From Uliginosibacterium aquaticum (GTDB taxonomy: Bacteria > Pseudomonadota > Gammaproteobacteria > Burkholderiales > Rhodocyclaceae): a DNA stretch of 64,000 nucleotides. Where the stretch lies: NCBI RefSeq assembly GCF_012972705.2, contig NZ_JABCSC020000001.1, forward strand, positions 186,001 to 250,000. Reading direction: 5' to 3'. Made by a program: the position numbers and the translations under genes. Below the pieces are notes generated by a model that saw nothing but the letters and a program-made list of their open reading frames with translations, was not told where the DNA came from and did not search any database. Positions 16,614 to 25,266 of this stretch are shown in pieces (the first letter of the stretch is position 1; each line of letters starts with the position of its first letter).

Positions 16614-16787
16614 TTGGCCAAACCTAATTACTCGTTCGAAAAACGTCAGCGCGAACTCGCGAAAAAGCAGAAGAAGGAAGAAAAACTCAGGCGCAAGACC
16701 CTGCCGGGCGAGGCTCCGGAGGACGACGAAGCGGCCGAGCCGGATGCTGCCGCGACTGACGCTGCGCCTGAGGGCGATACGGCCTAA
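16614..16787 (+). CDS. Small basic protein with TTG start
   Basis: The frame continues upstream, but the conserved protein starts at the TTG at 16614, giving MAKPNYSFEKRQRELAKKQK and 57 residues. GGAAGA lies upstream within CACGGAAGACGTCACC. The first half is very basic and likely helical (KKQKKEEKLRRK); the second half is acidic and alanine-rich (EDDEAAEPDAAATDAAPEGD). Similar short proteins are common in betaproteobacteria, with no assigned role. The charge split suggests nucleic-acid or ribosome association, which is inference. It ends four bases into the convergent blc gene. Confidence 0.7.
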   Translation: MAKPNYSFEKRQRELAKKQKKEEKLRRKTLPGEAPEDDEAAEPDAAATDAAPEGDTA

Positions 16788-17308
16788 TCGTGCTTCACCA
16801 GGATCAGCTTGCCGGTATCGAAGCCTAGTGCGGCCGCCTTGGCGAGCAGGGCGTCGCGCACGCCCGGATCGAGCTGGGGTGAGCGGGCGAGCAGCCACAG
16901 ATAGGACTTGTCCGGCCCGCTGATCAGCGCGTACTGATAGCCCGCGTGGTCCAGCTCGAAGATGCCGTAGGCGCCGTAGAAAGGGCCGAAGAAGGACACC
17001 TTCAGATGGCCTGTGTCTGCCGCGCCGACGAAGCGGGCCACGCCTTCGGCTTCCTTCCATTTCTGGGTGCCGGCGTCGTAGCCACGATTGAGTACCCGCA
17101 CCGCGCCGTCCTCGCGCAGGCTGTACTCCGCTGAAACGCGGGAGAGGCCGCGCTCGAAGGAGTGATCGAGGCGGGCGACCTCATACCATTTTCCCAGATA
17201 GCGATCCAACTGGAAGTTGCTCACCGGACGCACATTGTCCGGCAGGCTGGTGCAGCTTGCGAGGCACAGCAGCGCAAGCGCTGCGATCAAGGAGTGGAGG
17301 GTTTTCAT
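16784..17308 (-). CDS. blc: Outer-membrane lipocalin Blc
   Basis: The 174-residue protein starts MKTLHSLIAALALLCLASCT, a lipoprotein signal with lipobox LASC. The lipocalin signature YLGKWYEVARLDHSFERGLS follows, and the later blocks VKVSF-like HLKVSFFGPFYGAYGIFEL and LLARSPQLDP are typical of bacterial Blc. Blc proteins bind fatty acids and lysophospholipids and are usually induced by membrane stress. The ATG at 17308 has GAGG eight bases upstream. The gene is divergent from the TRAP transporter genes. Confidence 0.92.
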   Translation of the reverse strand: MKTLHSLIAALALLCLASCTSLPDNVRPVSNFQLDRYLGKWYEVARLDHSFERGLSRVSAEYSLREDGAVRVLNRGYDAGTQKWKEAEGVARFVGAADTGHLKVSFFGPFYGAYGIFELDHAGYQYALISGPDKSYLWLLARSPQLDPGVRDALLAKAAALGFDTGKLILVKHD

Positions 17309-17561
17309 GGCAGCGTTCCTCGGGACGAAGCCTGGATTCTCGCATGCAGAGCCGCTTCGCTTGCCTGACAAGTCGCGGGCCCTAAGGGCAAAAGGGAGGT
17401 GGCCGCGAATACGCCCGCTTTTGGCAGCCGCACGTTTTACCTGCGTTTACGGGAAAACCCCCGGTATCGGTTTGCCATGCAATCCTCGTATGCTGCCCGA
17501 CAACTGGCGCAGCCTGCGCCAGTACGCCATTGTCCTGTTCAATTGCCTGAGGAGGAGATTC

Positions 17562-18536
17562 ATGAAGCGACTCGCGTTCCTGATGCTGCTGGCTTTTTCC
17601 GCTCCTGCTGCGCTGGCCCAGGTCGAGCTGAAGCTCGGTCACTTCGGGGCTGAAGATCACCCTGCCCAGACGGCAGCCAAGCAGTTTGCGAAGAATGTTG
17701 AAACCCGCACCGGCGGCAAGGTGAAGATCAAGCTCTTCCCCAACAACCAGCTTGGAAATCCACCGGAAGTACTGGAACAGGCCATTCTTGGTGCGATCGA
17801 CATGAGCCTCTCGGGGCAGGACCAGATCGCCAAGTACGTTCCGAAATTCGACGCGGTGAGCACACCCTTCGCGTTCAAGGATTATGCGATGGCTGATAAG
17901 GTGCTTGATGGCGATTTCAAGAAATGGGTGGCCAAGGATCTCGAAGCGAAGGGCCTGGTGTACCTCTCCGCCTGGGAGTGGGGCTTCCGTGAAGTGAGCA
18001 ACTCCAAGCGCCCGATCCTCAAGCCGGAAGACATGAAGGGCCTCAAGATCCGCACGCCACCGGCCTTTGCCTATCAGGCCTTTGTTGAAGCCTGTGGCGG
18101 CCTGGTGCAGACCATTGGTTTTTCCGAGCTGGTGATGGCCATGAAGACCGGTGTGGTGGATGGGCAGGAGAATCCGATTGCGGTGATCTACAACCTCAAG
18201 CTGTATGAATCGCAGAAGTACATTTCGATGCTCAACTACACCTACAGCTCGATGACCCATGTGGTCTCCAAGCGGGTGTGGGACAAGCTCACGCCCGATC
18301 AGCAGAAGGTGATCCAGGAAGAGTCGGATTCGGCCAGCAAGCTGATGCGCCATCTGGTGCGCGATCAGGAAGCCACTCAGATTGCCGAGATGAAGAAGCT
18401 GGGCATCCGCATCGATACGCCGGATCTCACCCCCTTCAAGGCGGCTATGCCATCGGCTTACGAAAAGGTGAAAGCCAAGGTCGGCGCCAAGAACTTCGAC
18501 GAGTTCATGGCGATCCTCAAGAAGAACGGCGGCTGA
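17562..18536 (+). CDS. TRAP transporter solute-binding protein (DctP family)
   Basis: This is the periplasmic receptor of a tripartite, sodium-driven C4-dicarboxylate-type uptake system. The 324-residue protein has a signal peptide (1-19, ending ALAQ), then VELKLGHFGAEDHPAQTAAK. The DctP core includes FREVSNSKRPILKPEDMKGLKIRTP (split here by family convention), where the arginine of KIRTP contacts the substrate carboxylate. GGAGGAGATTC directly before the ATG at 17562 fixes the start. The ligand is an organic acid by family; which one is unknown. Confidence 0.93.
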   Translation: MKRLAFLMLLAFSAPAALAQVELKLGHFGAEDHPAQTAAKQFAKNVETRTGGKVKIKLFPNNQLGNPPEVLEQAILGAIDMSLSGQDQIAKYVPKFDAVSTPFAFKDYAMADKVLDGDFKKWVAKDLEAKGLVYLSAWEWGFREVSNSKRPILKPEDMKGLKIRTPPAFAYQAFVEACGGLVQTIGFSELVMAMKTGVVDGQENPIAVIYNLKLYESQKYISMLNYTYSSMTHVVSKRVWDKLTPDQQKVIQEESDSASKLMRHLVRDQEATQIAEMKKLGIRIDTPDLTPFKAAMPSAYEKVKAKVGAKNFDEFMAILKKNGG

Positions 18537-18544
18537 TCCGCCTC

Positions 18545-18582
18545 GTGCGGGCGCCGTGCTGGCGCTCGCACGCTTCCTTTTT
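18545..18582 (+). terminator. Attenuator/terminator hairpin between dctP- and dctM-type genes
   Basis: GTGCGGGCGCC (18545-18555), loop GTGCT, then GGCGCTCGCAC (18561-18571) form a stem with one mismatch. A T run follows at 18578-18582. It sits nine bases past the stop of the binding-protein gene. Partial termination here would make more receptor than transporter, a common arrangement in uptake operons. Confidence 0.65.
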
Positions 18583-18626
18583 CCTGATGACTCAGCGTGG
18601 CCCACCGGGCCACGGTGGAGACGCAC

Positions 18627-19913
18627 ATGCTGACACTTGTGATCTTCTCGGTTCTGCTGGTCCTGCTGATGATCGATCTGCCGATCGCGGTGGCCATCGG
18701 CCTGACCGCCGTGGGCTTCTTCCTGTGGGAAGACCAGGCCTCGATGCTGGTGATGCTGCCGCAGCGCATGTATTCAGGCACGACTGGCTTCACTCTGCTG
18801 GCGATTCCCTTCTTCATCCTCGCCGGCAATCTGATGAATACCGGTGGCATCACCAACCGCATCTTCCGCTTCGCCAAGGCCTGCGTGGGCCACATCTCGG
18901 GCGGGCTGGGGCAGGTCAGTGTCGTCTCATCGATGATCTTCTCCGGCATGTCTGGCTCGGCCGTGGCGGATGCCGCCGGCCTCGGCCAGATCCAGCACAA
19001 GGCGATGGTCGATAACGGTTATCCGAAACCGCTCTCGGCGGCCATCGTGGCTTCGGCCAACTGCATCGGGCCGGTGATCCCGCCCTCGATTCCGTTCGTG
19101 TTGTACGGCGCGATCACTTCGGTGTCGGTCGCCAAGCTTTTTCTCGCCGGCTTCATCCCGGGCTTGCTGATGGGCGTGGCGATGATGTTTGCCATTGCAT
19201 TGATGGCCCGGCCGCGTGGCTTGCCGCGTTCCGAGAAGGCCAGCTGGACCGAACTCAAGGAAAGCACCAAGGCGGCTTTCTGGCCGCTGCTGGCGCCGGT
19301 GATCATCATCGGCGGCATTCTCACCGGTTTCTTCACGCCGACTGAAGCCGCCGTGATCGTGAGCCTCTACGCGCTGGTGCTCGGCTTCGCCTATCGCGAC
19401 CTCAAACTCAAGGCGTTGCCGGCGATCCTGTTCTCTTCGCTGAAGCAGACCACCGGCCTGCTCTTCATCATGGCCGCAGCCAACTTCTTCGGCTGGCTCA
19501 CCATTCACCAGGGGATCCCCAATGCCGTGATCGAAGCCCTGGCCGGCATGAGCGCTTCACCGGCCGGGGTGATGTGGATGATCATCGCGGTGGTGGTGGT
19601 GCTCGGCTGCTTTCTCGAAGGCAATGCGATCTTCCTGATCACCCTGCCAATCTTCATGCCGATCGCGCGGCTTTTCGGCATTGATCTGATCAACCTTGGC
19701 GTGGTGATGACCCTGCTGATCATGATCGGCAATCTCACGCCGCCGGTGGGCATGTGCCTGTTTGCGGTGGACAGCTTTGCGCGCACCGGCGTGTGGCCGC
19801 TGGCCAAGGAATGCCTGCCCTTCATTCTGGGCATCCTGCTGGTCACGATCCTGATTGCTTTTGTGCCAGAGATCGCTCTGTTTCTGCCCAATTACTTCAT
19901 GCCCGCGATGTAA
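18627..19913 (+). CDS. TRAP transporter large membrane subunit (DctM family)
   Basis: The 428-residue integral membrane protein (MLTLVIFSVLLVLLMIDLPI) has a dozen hydrophobic segments and the DctM landmarks GNLMNTGGITNRIFRFA, VVSSMIFSGMSGSAVADAAG and IGPVIPPSIPFV. It forms the sodium-coupled channel. GGTGGAG precedes the ATG at 18627; the GTG at 18597 would add ten non-family residues. It comes before the small Q subunit, the reverse of the usual dctPQM order. Confidence 0.93.
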   Translation: MLTLVIFSVLLVLLMIDLPIAVAIGLTAVGFFLWEDQASMLVMLPQRMYSGTTGFTLLAIPFFILAGNLMNTGGITNRIFRFAKACVGHISGGLGQVSVVSSMIFSGMSGSAVADAAGLGQIQHKAMVDNGYPKPLSAAIVASANCIGPVIPPSIPFVLYGAITSVSVAKLFLAGFIPGLLMGVAMMFAIALMARPRGLPRSEKASWTELKESTKAAFWPLLAPVIIIGGILTGFFTPTEAAVIVSLYALVLGFAYRDLKLKALPAILFSSLKQTTGLLFIMAAANFFGWLTIHQGIPNAVIEALAGMSASPAGVMWMIIAVVVVLGCFLEGNAIFLITLPIFMPIARLFGIDLINLGVVMTLLIMIGNLTPPVGMCLFAVDSFARTGVWPLAKECLPFILGILLVTILIAFVPEIALFLPNYFMPAM

Positions 19914-19925
19914 GGGGAGTTATCC

Positions 19926-20468
19926 ATGAAAGCTTTTCACGCCGCCTTCGACAAGTTTGACGCCGTCATCACCCTGATCCTCGAATGGATCTGCATCGTC
20001 CTTTTTGCCGGCCTCACTCTGCTGCTCACGGCCAACATCTTGATGCGTTTCGTGCCGCTGTTTTCCTTGCACTGGTTCGACGAGATCGTCGAGCTGATCT
20101 TCGCCGCGCTGGTTTTCTATGGTGCGGCGGCGCTGTGGGTCACGCGCGGGCACTTTAGCGTGGGTGACTGGATCTCGGGACGCATCCCCAATCTGCGCCT
20201 GCGCTACGTCTACCGCCTGTTTATCGAGCTCGCGTCGTTGTTTTTCATGGCCGTGTTCCTGAAGTATTCATGGGAGCTGACCCAGCGTGCCGATGATGTG
20301 ACCAATGCCCTGCAGCTGCCCAAGGCGGCGCTCTACGCCTGCATGCCGATTGCGGCGGCGATTATGTTGATCTACAGTCTCAAGAACGTGCTCATCGAGA
20401 TCGGCTGCATCATCGATCCGGTGAGCGGCGAGCAGTTTCGCGACGCGCCGCCGCCAGCAACGGAGTGA
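19926..20468 (+). CDS. TRAP transporter small membrane subunit (DctQ family)
   Basis: The 180-residue protein has four predicted membrane segments (starting near 15, 50, 98 and 138) and the DctQ-type pattern FDEIVELIFAALVFYGAAAL followed by WVTRGHFSVGDWI. It pairs with DctM and helps seat the binding protein. AAGGGGAG upstream of the ATG is a good ribosome site, with a 12-base gap after the dctM-type gene. A long palindrome starts immediately after its TGA. Confidence 0.9.
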   Translation: MKAFHAAFDKFDAVITLILEWICIVLFAGLTLLLTANILMRFVPLFSLHWFDEIVELIFAALVFYGAAALWVTRGHFSVGDWISGRIPNLRLRYVYRLFIELASLFFMAVFLKYSWELTQRADDVTNALQLPKAALYACMPIAAAIMLIYSLKNVLIEIGCIIDPVSGEQFRDAPPPATE

Positions 20469-20590
20469 GAAGCCGCAACAAAATGGTTCTGGCGTTGTTG
20501 TACGGCTTTGCCGTATCTCCCGTACTGTCTGCGGCAGTGCGCCTAGGCAGAACCGTTGCGCTGCGTTTCACTCCATTTTGTTGCGGCTTT
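20469..20590. repeat. Complex palindrome after the dctQ-type stop codon
   Basis: AAGCCGCAACAAAATGG (20470-20486) is repeated inverted as CCATTTTGTTGCGGCTT (20573-20589): 17-base perfect arms starting one base after the TGA. A nested pair GGTTCTG (20485-20491) / CAGAACC (20548-20554) and the small hairpin TACGGC-TTT-GCCGTA (20510-20524) lie inside. It separates two convergent transcripts, so it may be a bidirectional terminator, a repeat of the MITE type, or both. No reading frame is evident. Confidence 0.65.
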
Positions 20591-20608
20591 CAGGAGCAAG
20601 CGGCCGCA

Positions 20609-21826
20609 TCACTCGTGGCGTAACGCCTCGATCGGATCCAGGCGCGCCGCACGGCGCGCCGGTACGAAGCCGAAGAGTACGCCGATGCCGGCCGATACGG
20701 CGAAGGCCAGCAGCATGATCTGGAAGTCCAGCACGAAGGGTAGGCCCATCGCGCTGGTCAATCCGAAGGAAGCGACCAGCGCCAGGGCGATGCCGACCAG
20801 GCCGCCGAAGGCTGAGAGCGCCACGGCCTCGACGAGGAACTGCAGCAGCACCTCGCGCTCCAGTGCGCCGATGGCGAGGCGGGTGCCGATCTCGCGGGTG
20901 CGCTCGGTGACCGACACCAGCATGATGTTCATGATGCCGATGCCGCCCACCAGCAGGCTCACGGCGGCCACCGCACCGAGCAGGGCGGTGAGCACGCGGG
21001 TGGTGGAAGAGAGTGCATCGGAGATCTGGCGCGTGTCGAAGACCGAGAAGTTGTCATTCTCGTTCGGGGCGATGCCGCGCCGTTCGCGCATCAGGGCGCT
21101 CACGTCGCGCACCACGCGCTCGGTGGACAGACCATCGCGCACCGACAGCAGCAGGGTGCCGACATCCTGCCGCGAGCGGCGGCCGGCGATGCGGCGCTGA
21201 TAAGCCTTCAGCGGCATCAGCACAATGTCATCCTGATCCTGGCCCATGGCGGACTGGCCTTTGGGGGCGAGCACGCCGATCACTTCGCAGCTCACACCGC
21301 GTGTGCGGATCTTCTCGCCGATCGGGCTGCTGCCCGAAAACAGCGCCTTCTTCACGGTGTCGCCCAGCACGCACAGGGCACGTCCGGCGCGTTGCTCGCT
21401 GTCGTTGAAGAAGCGTCCTTCGGCGATCTTCCAGTTGCCCACCTCGAGATAGCTTGGCGTGCTGCCCACGATTGGCGTGAAGGTGCTCTCAGTCATCCAC
21501 GCCACGGTGCTGCCGCGCTGGGCGATGCCGGCCACTTCGCGCACCGCATGCACCGCCTCGAGGATGGCCTGCATGTCCTCTTCCTTGAAGGCCGGTGCCC
21601 AGCCGGCGGGCTGGCCCGGCGACATGCGCTGGCCCGGGCGCACGATCACGAGGTTGGAGCCGAGGCTCGCAACTTGGGCCGTGATCAGCGCCGTGGCACC
21701 GTTGCCGAGCGTCACCATCGTAATGACAGCGGCAACTCCGATGATGATGCCCAGCACCGTCAGCGAGGCGCGCATCAGGTTGCGGCGGATCTCGCGCAGG
21801 GCGAGGAGGAGCGCGTTCCACAGCAT
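20609..21826 (-). CDS. MacB-type ABC transporter permease (FtsX family)
   Basis: The 405-residue protein has the MacB/FtsX permease layout: an N-terminal helix (MLWNALLLALREIRRNLMRA, then LTVLGIIIGVAAVITMV), a large periplasmic domain of about 215 residues, and three helices at the C-terminus (LGAVAAVSLLVGGIGIMNIM onward). The C-terminal GVLFGFVPARRAARLDPIEALRHE motif is characteristic. MacB-type permeases do not move substrate across the inner membrane but drive periplasmic substrate through an outer-membrane channel. TGATG overlap with the ATPase gene shows coupling. Confidence 0.93.
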   Translation of the reverse strand: MLWNALLLALREIRRNLMRASLTVLGIIIGVAAVITMVTLGNGATALITAQVASLGSNLVIVRPGQRMSPGQPAGWAPAFKEEDMQAILEAVHAVREVAGIAQRGSTVAWMTESTFTPIVGSTPSYLEVGNWKIAEGRFFNDSEQRAGRALCVLGDTVKKALFSGSSPIGEKIRTRGVSCEVIGVLAPKGQSAMGQDQDDIVLMPLKAYQRRIAGRRSRQDVGTLLLSVRDGLSTERVVRDVSALMRERRGIAPNENDNFSVFDTRQISDALSSTTRVLTALLGAVAAVSLLVGGIGIMNIMLVSVTERTREIGTRLAIGALEREVLLQFLVEAVALSAFGGLVGIALALVASFGLTSAMGLPFVLDFQIMLLAFAVSAGIGVLFGFVPARRAARLDPIEALRHE

Positions 21827-22527
21827 CAGTCGGCTCCCACGTAGGCGGTGTCGTGGCCGATGAGGCCATCGACGAAGCGCAGGGTGCGCGAGGCGTAGGC
21901 CGCCATGTCCGGCTCGTGGGTCACCATCAGCACGGTGATGCCATGCTCCTGGTTGAGCCCGGTGAGCAGCTGCATGATTTCGGCGCTGCGTTCGGAATCG
22001 AGGTTGCCGGTGGGCTCATCCGCGAGCAGCAGGGCCGGGCGGGTGACGATGGCGCGTGCGATGGCCACGCGCTGCTGCTGGCCGCCGGAGAGCTCGGCCG
22101 GGGTGTGATGCTCCCAGCCGGTAAGGCCTACCAGCGCCAGCGCAGCCTTGGCCTGGGCATGGCGCTCGGCCAGCGGCAGGCCGCGGTAGAGCAGCGGCAG
22201 CTCGACATTTTCGAGTGCCGTGGTGCGCGCCAGCAGGTTGAAACCCTGGAACACGAAACCCAGGCAGTGGCGGCGCAGCAGGGCGCGCTCGTCGCGGTTG
22301 AGCAATTCCACATGCTCGCCCAGGAACAGGTATTCGCCGGAAGTGGGCACATCGAGGCAGCCGAGGATGTTCATGACGGTGGATTTTCCGGAGCCGGATG
22401 GCCCCATCACCGCTACGAATTCGCCCTCGGCGATGTCGAAGCTCACGCCCTTCAGCGCCTGGAAAGCGGCCTGCCCGCTGCCATAGGTCTTGGTGACCTC
22501 GCGCAGGCTGATCAGTGTTTCCTTCAC
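21826..22527 (-). CDS. MacB/LolD-type ABC transporter ATPase
   Basis: The 233-residue ATPase has Walker A GPSGSGKST (42-50), Q-loop GFVFQGFNLLART, signature LSGGQQQRVAIARAI and Walker B ALLLADEPTGNLDS, all typical of the MacB/LolD subfamily. It overlaps the membrane-fusion-protein gene by four bases and the permease gene by one, so the two halves of MacB are encoded separately here. The substrate is not evident from the sequence. Confidence 0.94.
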   Translation of the reverse strand: MKETLISLREVTKTYGSGQAAFQALKGVSFDIAEGEFVAVMGPSGSGKSTVMNILGCLDVPTSGEYLFLGEHVELLNRDERALLRRHCLGFVFQGFNLLARTTALENVELPLLYRGLPLAERHAQAKAALALVGLTGWEHHTPAELSGGQQQRVAIARAIVTRPALLLADEPTGNLDSERSAEIMQLLTGLNQEHGITVLMVTHEPDMAAYASRTLRFVDGLIGHDTAYVGAD

Positions 22528-23807
22528 CGTGCCTGTTCCGCCGTATCGGTGATCACTTCGTCGCCCGGCTTCAGTTCGTCGGACTCGATCTCGGTATTGC
22601 GGCCATCGCTGAGCAGGGTGCGCACCCGGATCGGGCGCAGCTCACCCTTGGCATCCTTGACCCAAACCCGGGCGCGATCCTTGCCGCCGTTGCGGTTGCC
22701 GACCTGCGGTTTGGGCGGGGCCGGCGGGCGCGGCATCAGCAGCGCCATGAAACCGCCCTCGCTCTTGGGCTTGGCCTCCGGCGGGCGAAAGCGCAGCGCG
22801 GTGGCCGGCACCAGCATCACGCCCTTGTGCTCGGCGACCTTGATGTCGGCGGTGGCGGTCATGCCCGGGCGCAGCTTGAGATCTTCATTCTTCACCAGCA
22901 GCACGGTCTGGTAGCTGACCACGTTGTCCACCGTGGTAGCGCCGTAGCGCACTTGCTGGATCTTGGCCGGGAAATTCTTATCCGGATAGGCGTCTACCGT
23001 GAAGCTGGCACTCATGCCTTCCTTGATCTGACCGACATCGGCTTCCGACACCGAGACGATCAGCTCCATTTCGCTGAGATCTTCGGCCAGCGAGAACAGC
23101 ACTGGCGCCTGCAGCGAGGCGGCCACGGTCTGGCCGCGCTCCACGGTGCGCTTGAGCACGATGCCATTGGTGGCCGAGCGGATGGTGGCTTTGCCGAGAT
23201 CGGTTTCGCCCTGCTTCACGGCGCCGGCCGATTCGCGCGCGGCGGCTTCGGCAGCCGCCAGATCGGCCTGAGCGCGGGCCAGCTTGGCGCGGCCGGCATC
23301 CAGCTCCGTGGCCGAGGGCACCTTGCCGCCGGAGAGACGGGCCACTTCCTCCAGCCGGGTCATGGCGATGCGTGCTTCCTCCAGGGTGGCTTTGGCCTGG
23401 CCGATCCGGGCTTCGTTGGCCGCCAGCGTGGCGCGGGCGCGCTCCAGCGCGGTGGCGAGTTTGGTGGTGTCGAGCTGAGCGAGGATCTGACCCTTCTTCA
23501 CGCGGTCGTTGAAGTCAACGAACACGTCAGCAATGGTGCCGGAGATCTCCGAGCCGACGTCCACGGTGTTGATCGGCTGCAGGTTGCCGGTGGCGGTGAC
23601 GGTGACGGTGATGTCGCCCTTGCTGACCTGGGCGGTGATCCAGCTCGGGCCTTTCCTGGCATTGCTGCGCCACACGCCGATGCCGCCGGCCAACAGTGCG
23701 AAGCAGGCGATGAGGCCGAGGATCAGCCACAGGCGCCTGGCTGGGCGCCGGGCGCGGCCACTGGCAAGGATCTGGCGGAGCTTCGAGGAGGAAGTCTGGT
23801 CGTTCAT
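22524..23807 (-). CDS. MacA-like membrane fusion protein (HlyD/RND family)
   Basis: This periplasmic adaptor links the MacB-type pump to the outer-membrane channel. The 427-residue protein has an N-terminal membrane anchor (about 27-47), a split lipoyl/barrel domain (VTATGNLQPINTVDVGSEIS) and a long coiled-coil hairpin (about 120-210, rich in Ala/Glu/Arg heptads). A beta-barrel and a C-terminal membrane-proximal domain follow. The ATG at 23807 (MNDQTSSSKL) is 7 bases after the channel gene's stop; the longer frame would run into that gene. Confidence 0.92.
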   Translation of the reverse strand: MNDQTSSSKLRQILASGRARRPARRLWLILGLIACFALLAGGIGVWRSNARKGPSWITAQVSKGDITVTVTATGNLQPINTVDVGSEISGTIADVFVDFNDRVKKGQILAQLDTTKLATALERARATLAANEARIGQAKATLEEARIAMTRLEEVARLSGGKVPSATELDAGRAKLARAQADLAAAEAAARESAGAVKQGETDLGKATIRSATNGIVLKRTVERGQTVAASLQAPVLFSLAEDLSEMELIVSVSEADVGQIKEGMSASFTVDAYPDKNFPAKIQQVRYGATTVDNVVSYQTVLLVKNEDLKLRPGMTATADIKVAEHKGVMLVPATALRFRPPEAKPKSEGGFMALLMPRPPAPPKPQVGNRNGGKDRARVWVKDAKGELRPIRVRTLLSDGRNTEIESDELKPGDEVITDTAEQAR

Positions 23808-23814
23808 GCGCGTC

Positions 23815-25206
23815 TCACCGGGAGGCTGTCTCGTCGGCGCTGAAGCCACCGCCGAGCGATTTGTAGAGTTGCACCAGGGCGCTGGCTTCGTCGCCTTGCG
23901 CGCTGGCTTGTGCATCGAGCACCGAGAGCGCGGTGCGCTGGGTGTCCTGCAGGGTGCTGTAGTCGATCAGGCCGGCTGCGTAGCGATAGCTGGCGAGCTT
24001 TTCGGCGAGTTGGGCCGATTCGGCGGCGCTGCGCAGGCTGGCGAGGCGGCGGCGGGTGTTGGCCAGGGCCACGAGGGCGTTTTCCACTTCAGCCAGGGCC
24101 TGTGCCACGCTTTTCTCGTAGGCGATCAGAGCCTGCTCCTGCAGGGCGCTCTGGATCTCGATGTTGCGACGCAGGCGGCCGCCTTCGAAGATCGGCGTGG
24201 TGACCCCGGCCAGCAGGCTGCTGGTGGCCGCTTCGGGGCGCAGCAAGCTATCCGTGCTGAGCGCTGCGACGCCGATGCTGCCGGTGAGCTTCAGGCTAGG
24301 GTAGAGCGCGGCGGTAGCGACTCCGATGTTGGCGGTGGCCGCGGCGAGCCGGCGTTCGGCGCTGCGCACGTCGGCACGCTGGCGGATCGTCTCGGTTGGC
24401 AGGCTGATGCCTAGCGCGGGCGGGGTGGCCGGCATGGCGGCGGGGGCGGCGAGGCGTGCGGCAATCTCGGCGCGCGGGCGGCCGGTGAGCACGGCCAGCG
24501 CGTTGAGATCGGCTTCCAGCGCGGTATCCAGCGGCGGGATGCGCGCCCGGGCCTGCTCCAGGGTGCTGGTGGACTGGACCTTGTCCAGCTCGGTGACCAG
24601 CCCGGCCTGATGGCGCCAGCCGACGAGCTCATCGCTGGCGACGAGGCTGGCCAGATTGTCGCGGGCGATCGCGAGGCGGGTCTGCTGGGTGCGCAGGTCG
24701 AGATAGGTGCGCGCCACTTCGGCAGCGAGCGAAACCTGGGCGTCATGTATGCCGGCCTCGGCCGCCGCGGCCGTGGCCTCGGCCGCTTCGATACTGCGCC
24801 GGGTGCCGCCGAAGAGATCGATTTCCCAGCTGGCGTCGAAACCGATGCTGTAGCTGTCCGCCGCCACGCCGCTGCCGGCTGACTCACTGCGCCGGGCATT
24901 GATCGTGTTGCCCACACTGGGAAGGCGTGCGGCGGCGGCTACGCCGGTGCGGGCGCGGGCTTCGCGAAGCTTGGCCTGGGCGGAGCGCAGATCGGGCGCA
25001 CCCTCAAGCGCCGTGGCGATGAGGGCGTTCAGCGCCGGATCATTGAACTGGCGCCACCAGCCGGCCAGGGCGGCCGGCCCGATGGTGGCCGGCGCGTTCC
25101 AGCTGGGCGGAACGGCCGGGTCAGGCGTCTGATAGTCGGGCCCCACCGAGATGCAGGCGGCGAGCAGGCCGCACAGGGGGACAAGGGCGAGGGAGCGGAT
25201 GCGCAT
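23815..25206 (-). CDS. Outer-membrane efflux lipoprotein (NodT/OprM family)
   Basis: The 463-residue protein starts MRIRSLALVPLCGLLAACIS with lipobox LAAC, then VGPDYQTPDPAVPPSW, the classic start of NodT-family channels. Two OEP repeats follow, each with long Ala/Arg-rich helices and short beta segments. It would form the trimeric tunnel for the MacAB-type pump encoded directly downstream. The gene lies 60 bases downstream of the CpxP/Spy-like gene on the same strand, and I see no terminator between them. Confidence 0.93.
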   Translation of the reverse strand: MRIRSLALVPLCGLLAACISVGPDYQTPDPAVPPSWNAPATIGPAALAGWWRQFNDPALNALIATALEGAPDLRSAQAKLREARARTGVAAAARLPSVGNTINARRSESAGSGVAADSYSIGFDASWEIDLFGGTRRSIEAAEATAAAAEAGIHDAQVSLAAEVARTYLDLRTQQTRLAIARDNLASLVASDELVGWRHQAGLVTELDKVQSTSTLEQARARIPPLDTALEADLNALAVLTGRPRAEIAARLAAPAAMPATPPALGISLPTETIRQRADVRSAERRLAAATANIGVATAALYPSLKLTGSIGVAALSTDSLLRPEAATSSLLAGVTTPIFEGGRLRRNIEIQSALQEQALIAYEKSVAQALAEVENALVALANTRRRLASLRSAAESAQLAEKLASYRYAAGLIDYSTLQDTQRTALSVLDAQASAQGDEASALVQLYKSLGGGFSADETASR

Positions 25207-25266
25207 GCGGCTAGCTTAGCGGAACTTTGTGGCGGCATGCTTGTGACGCGCGCCGCTCGCAAACGT

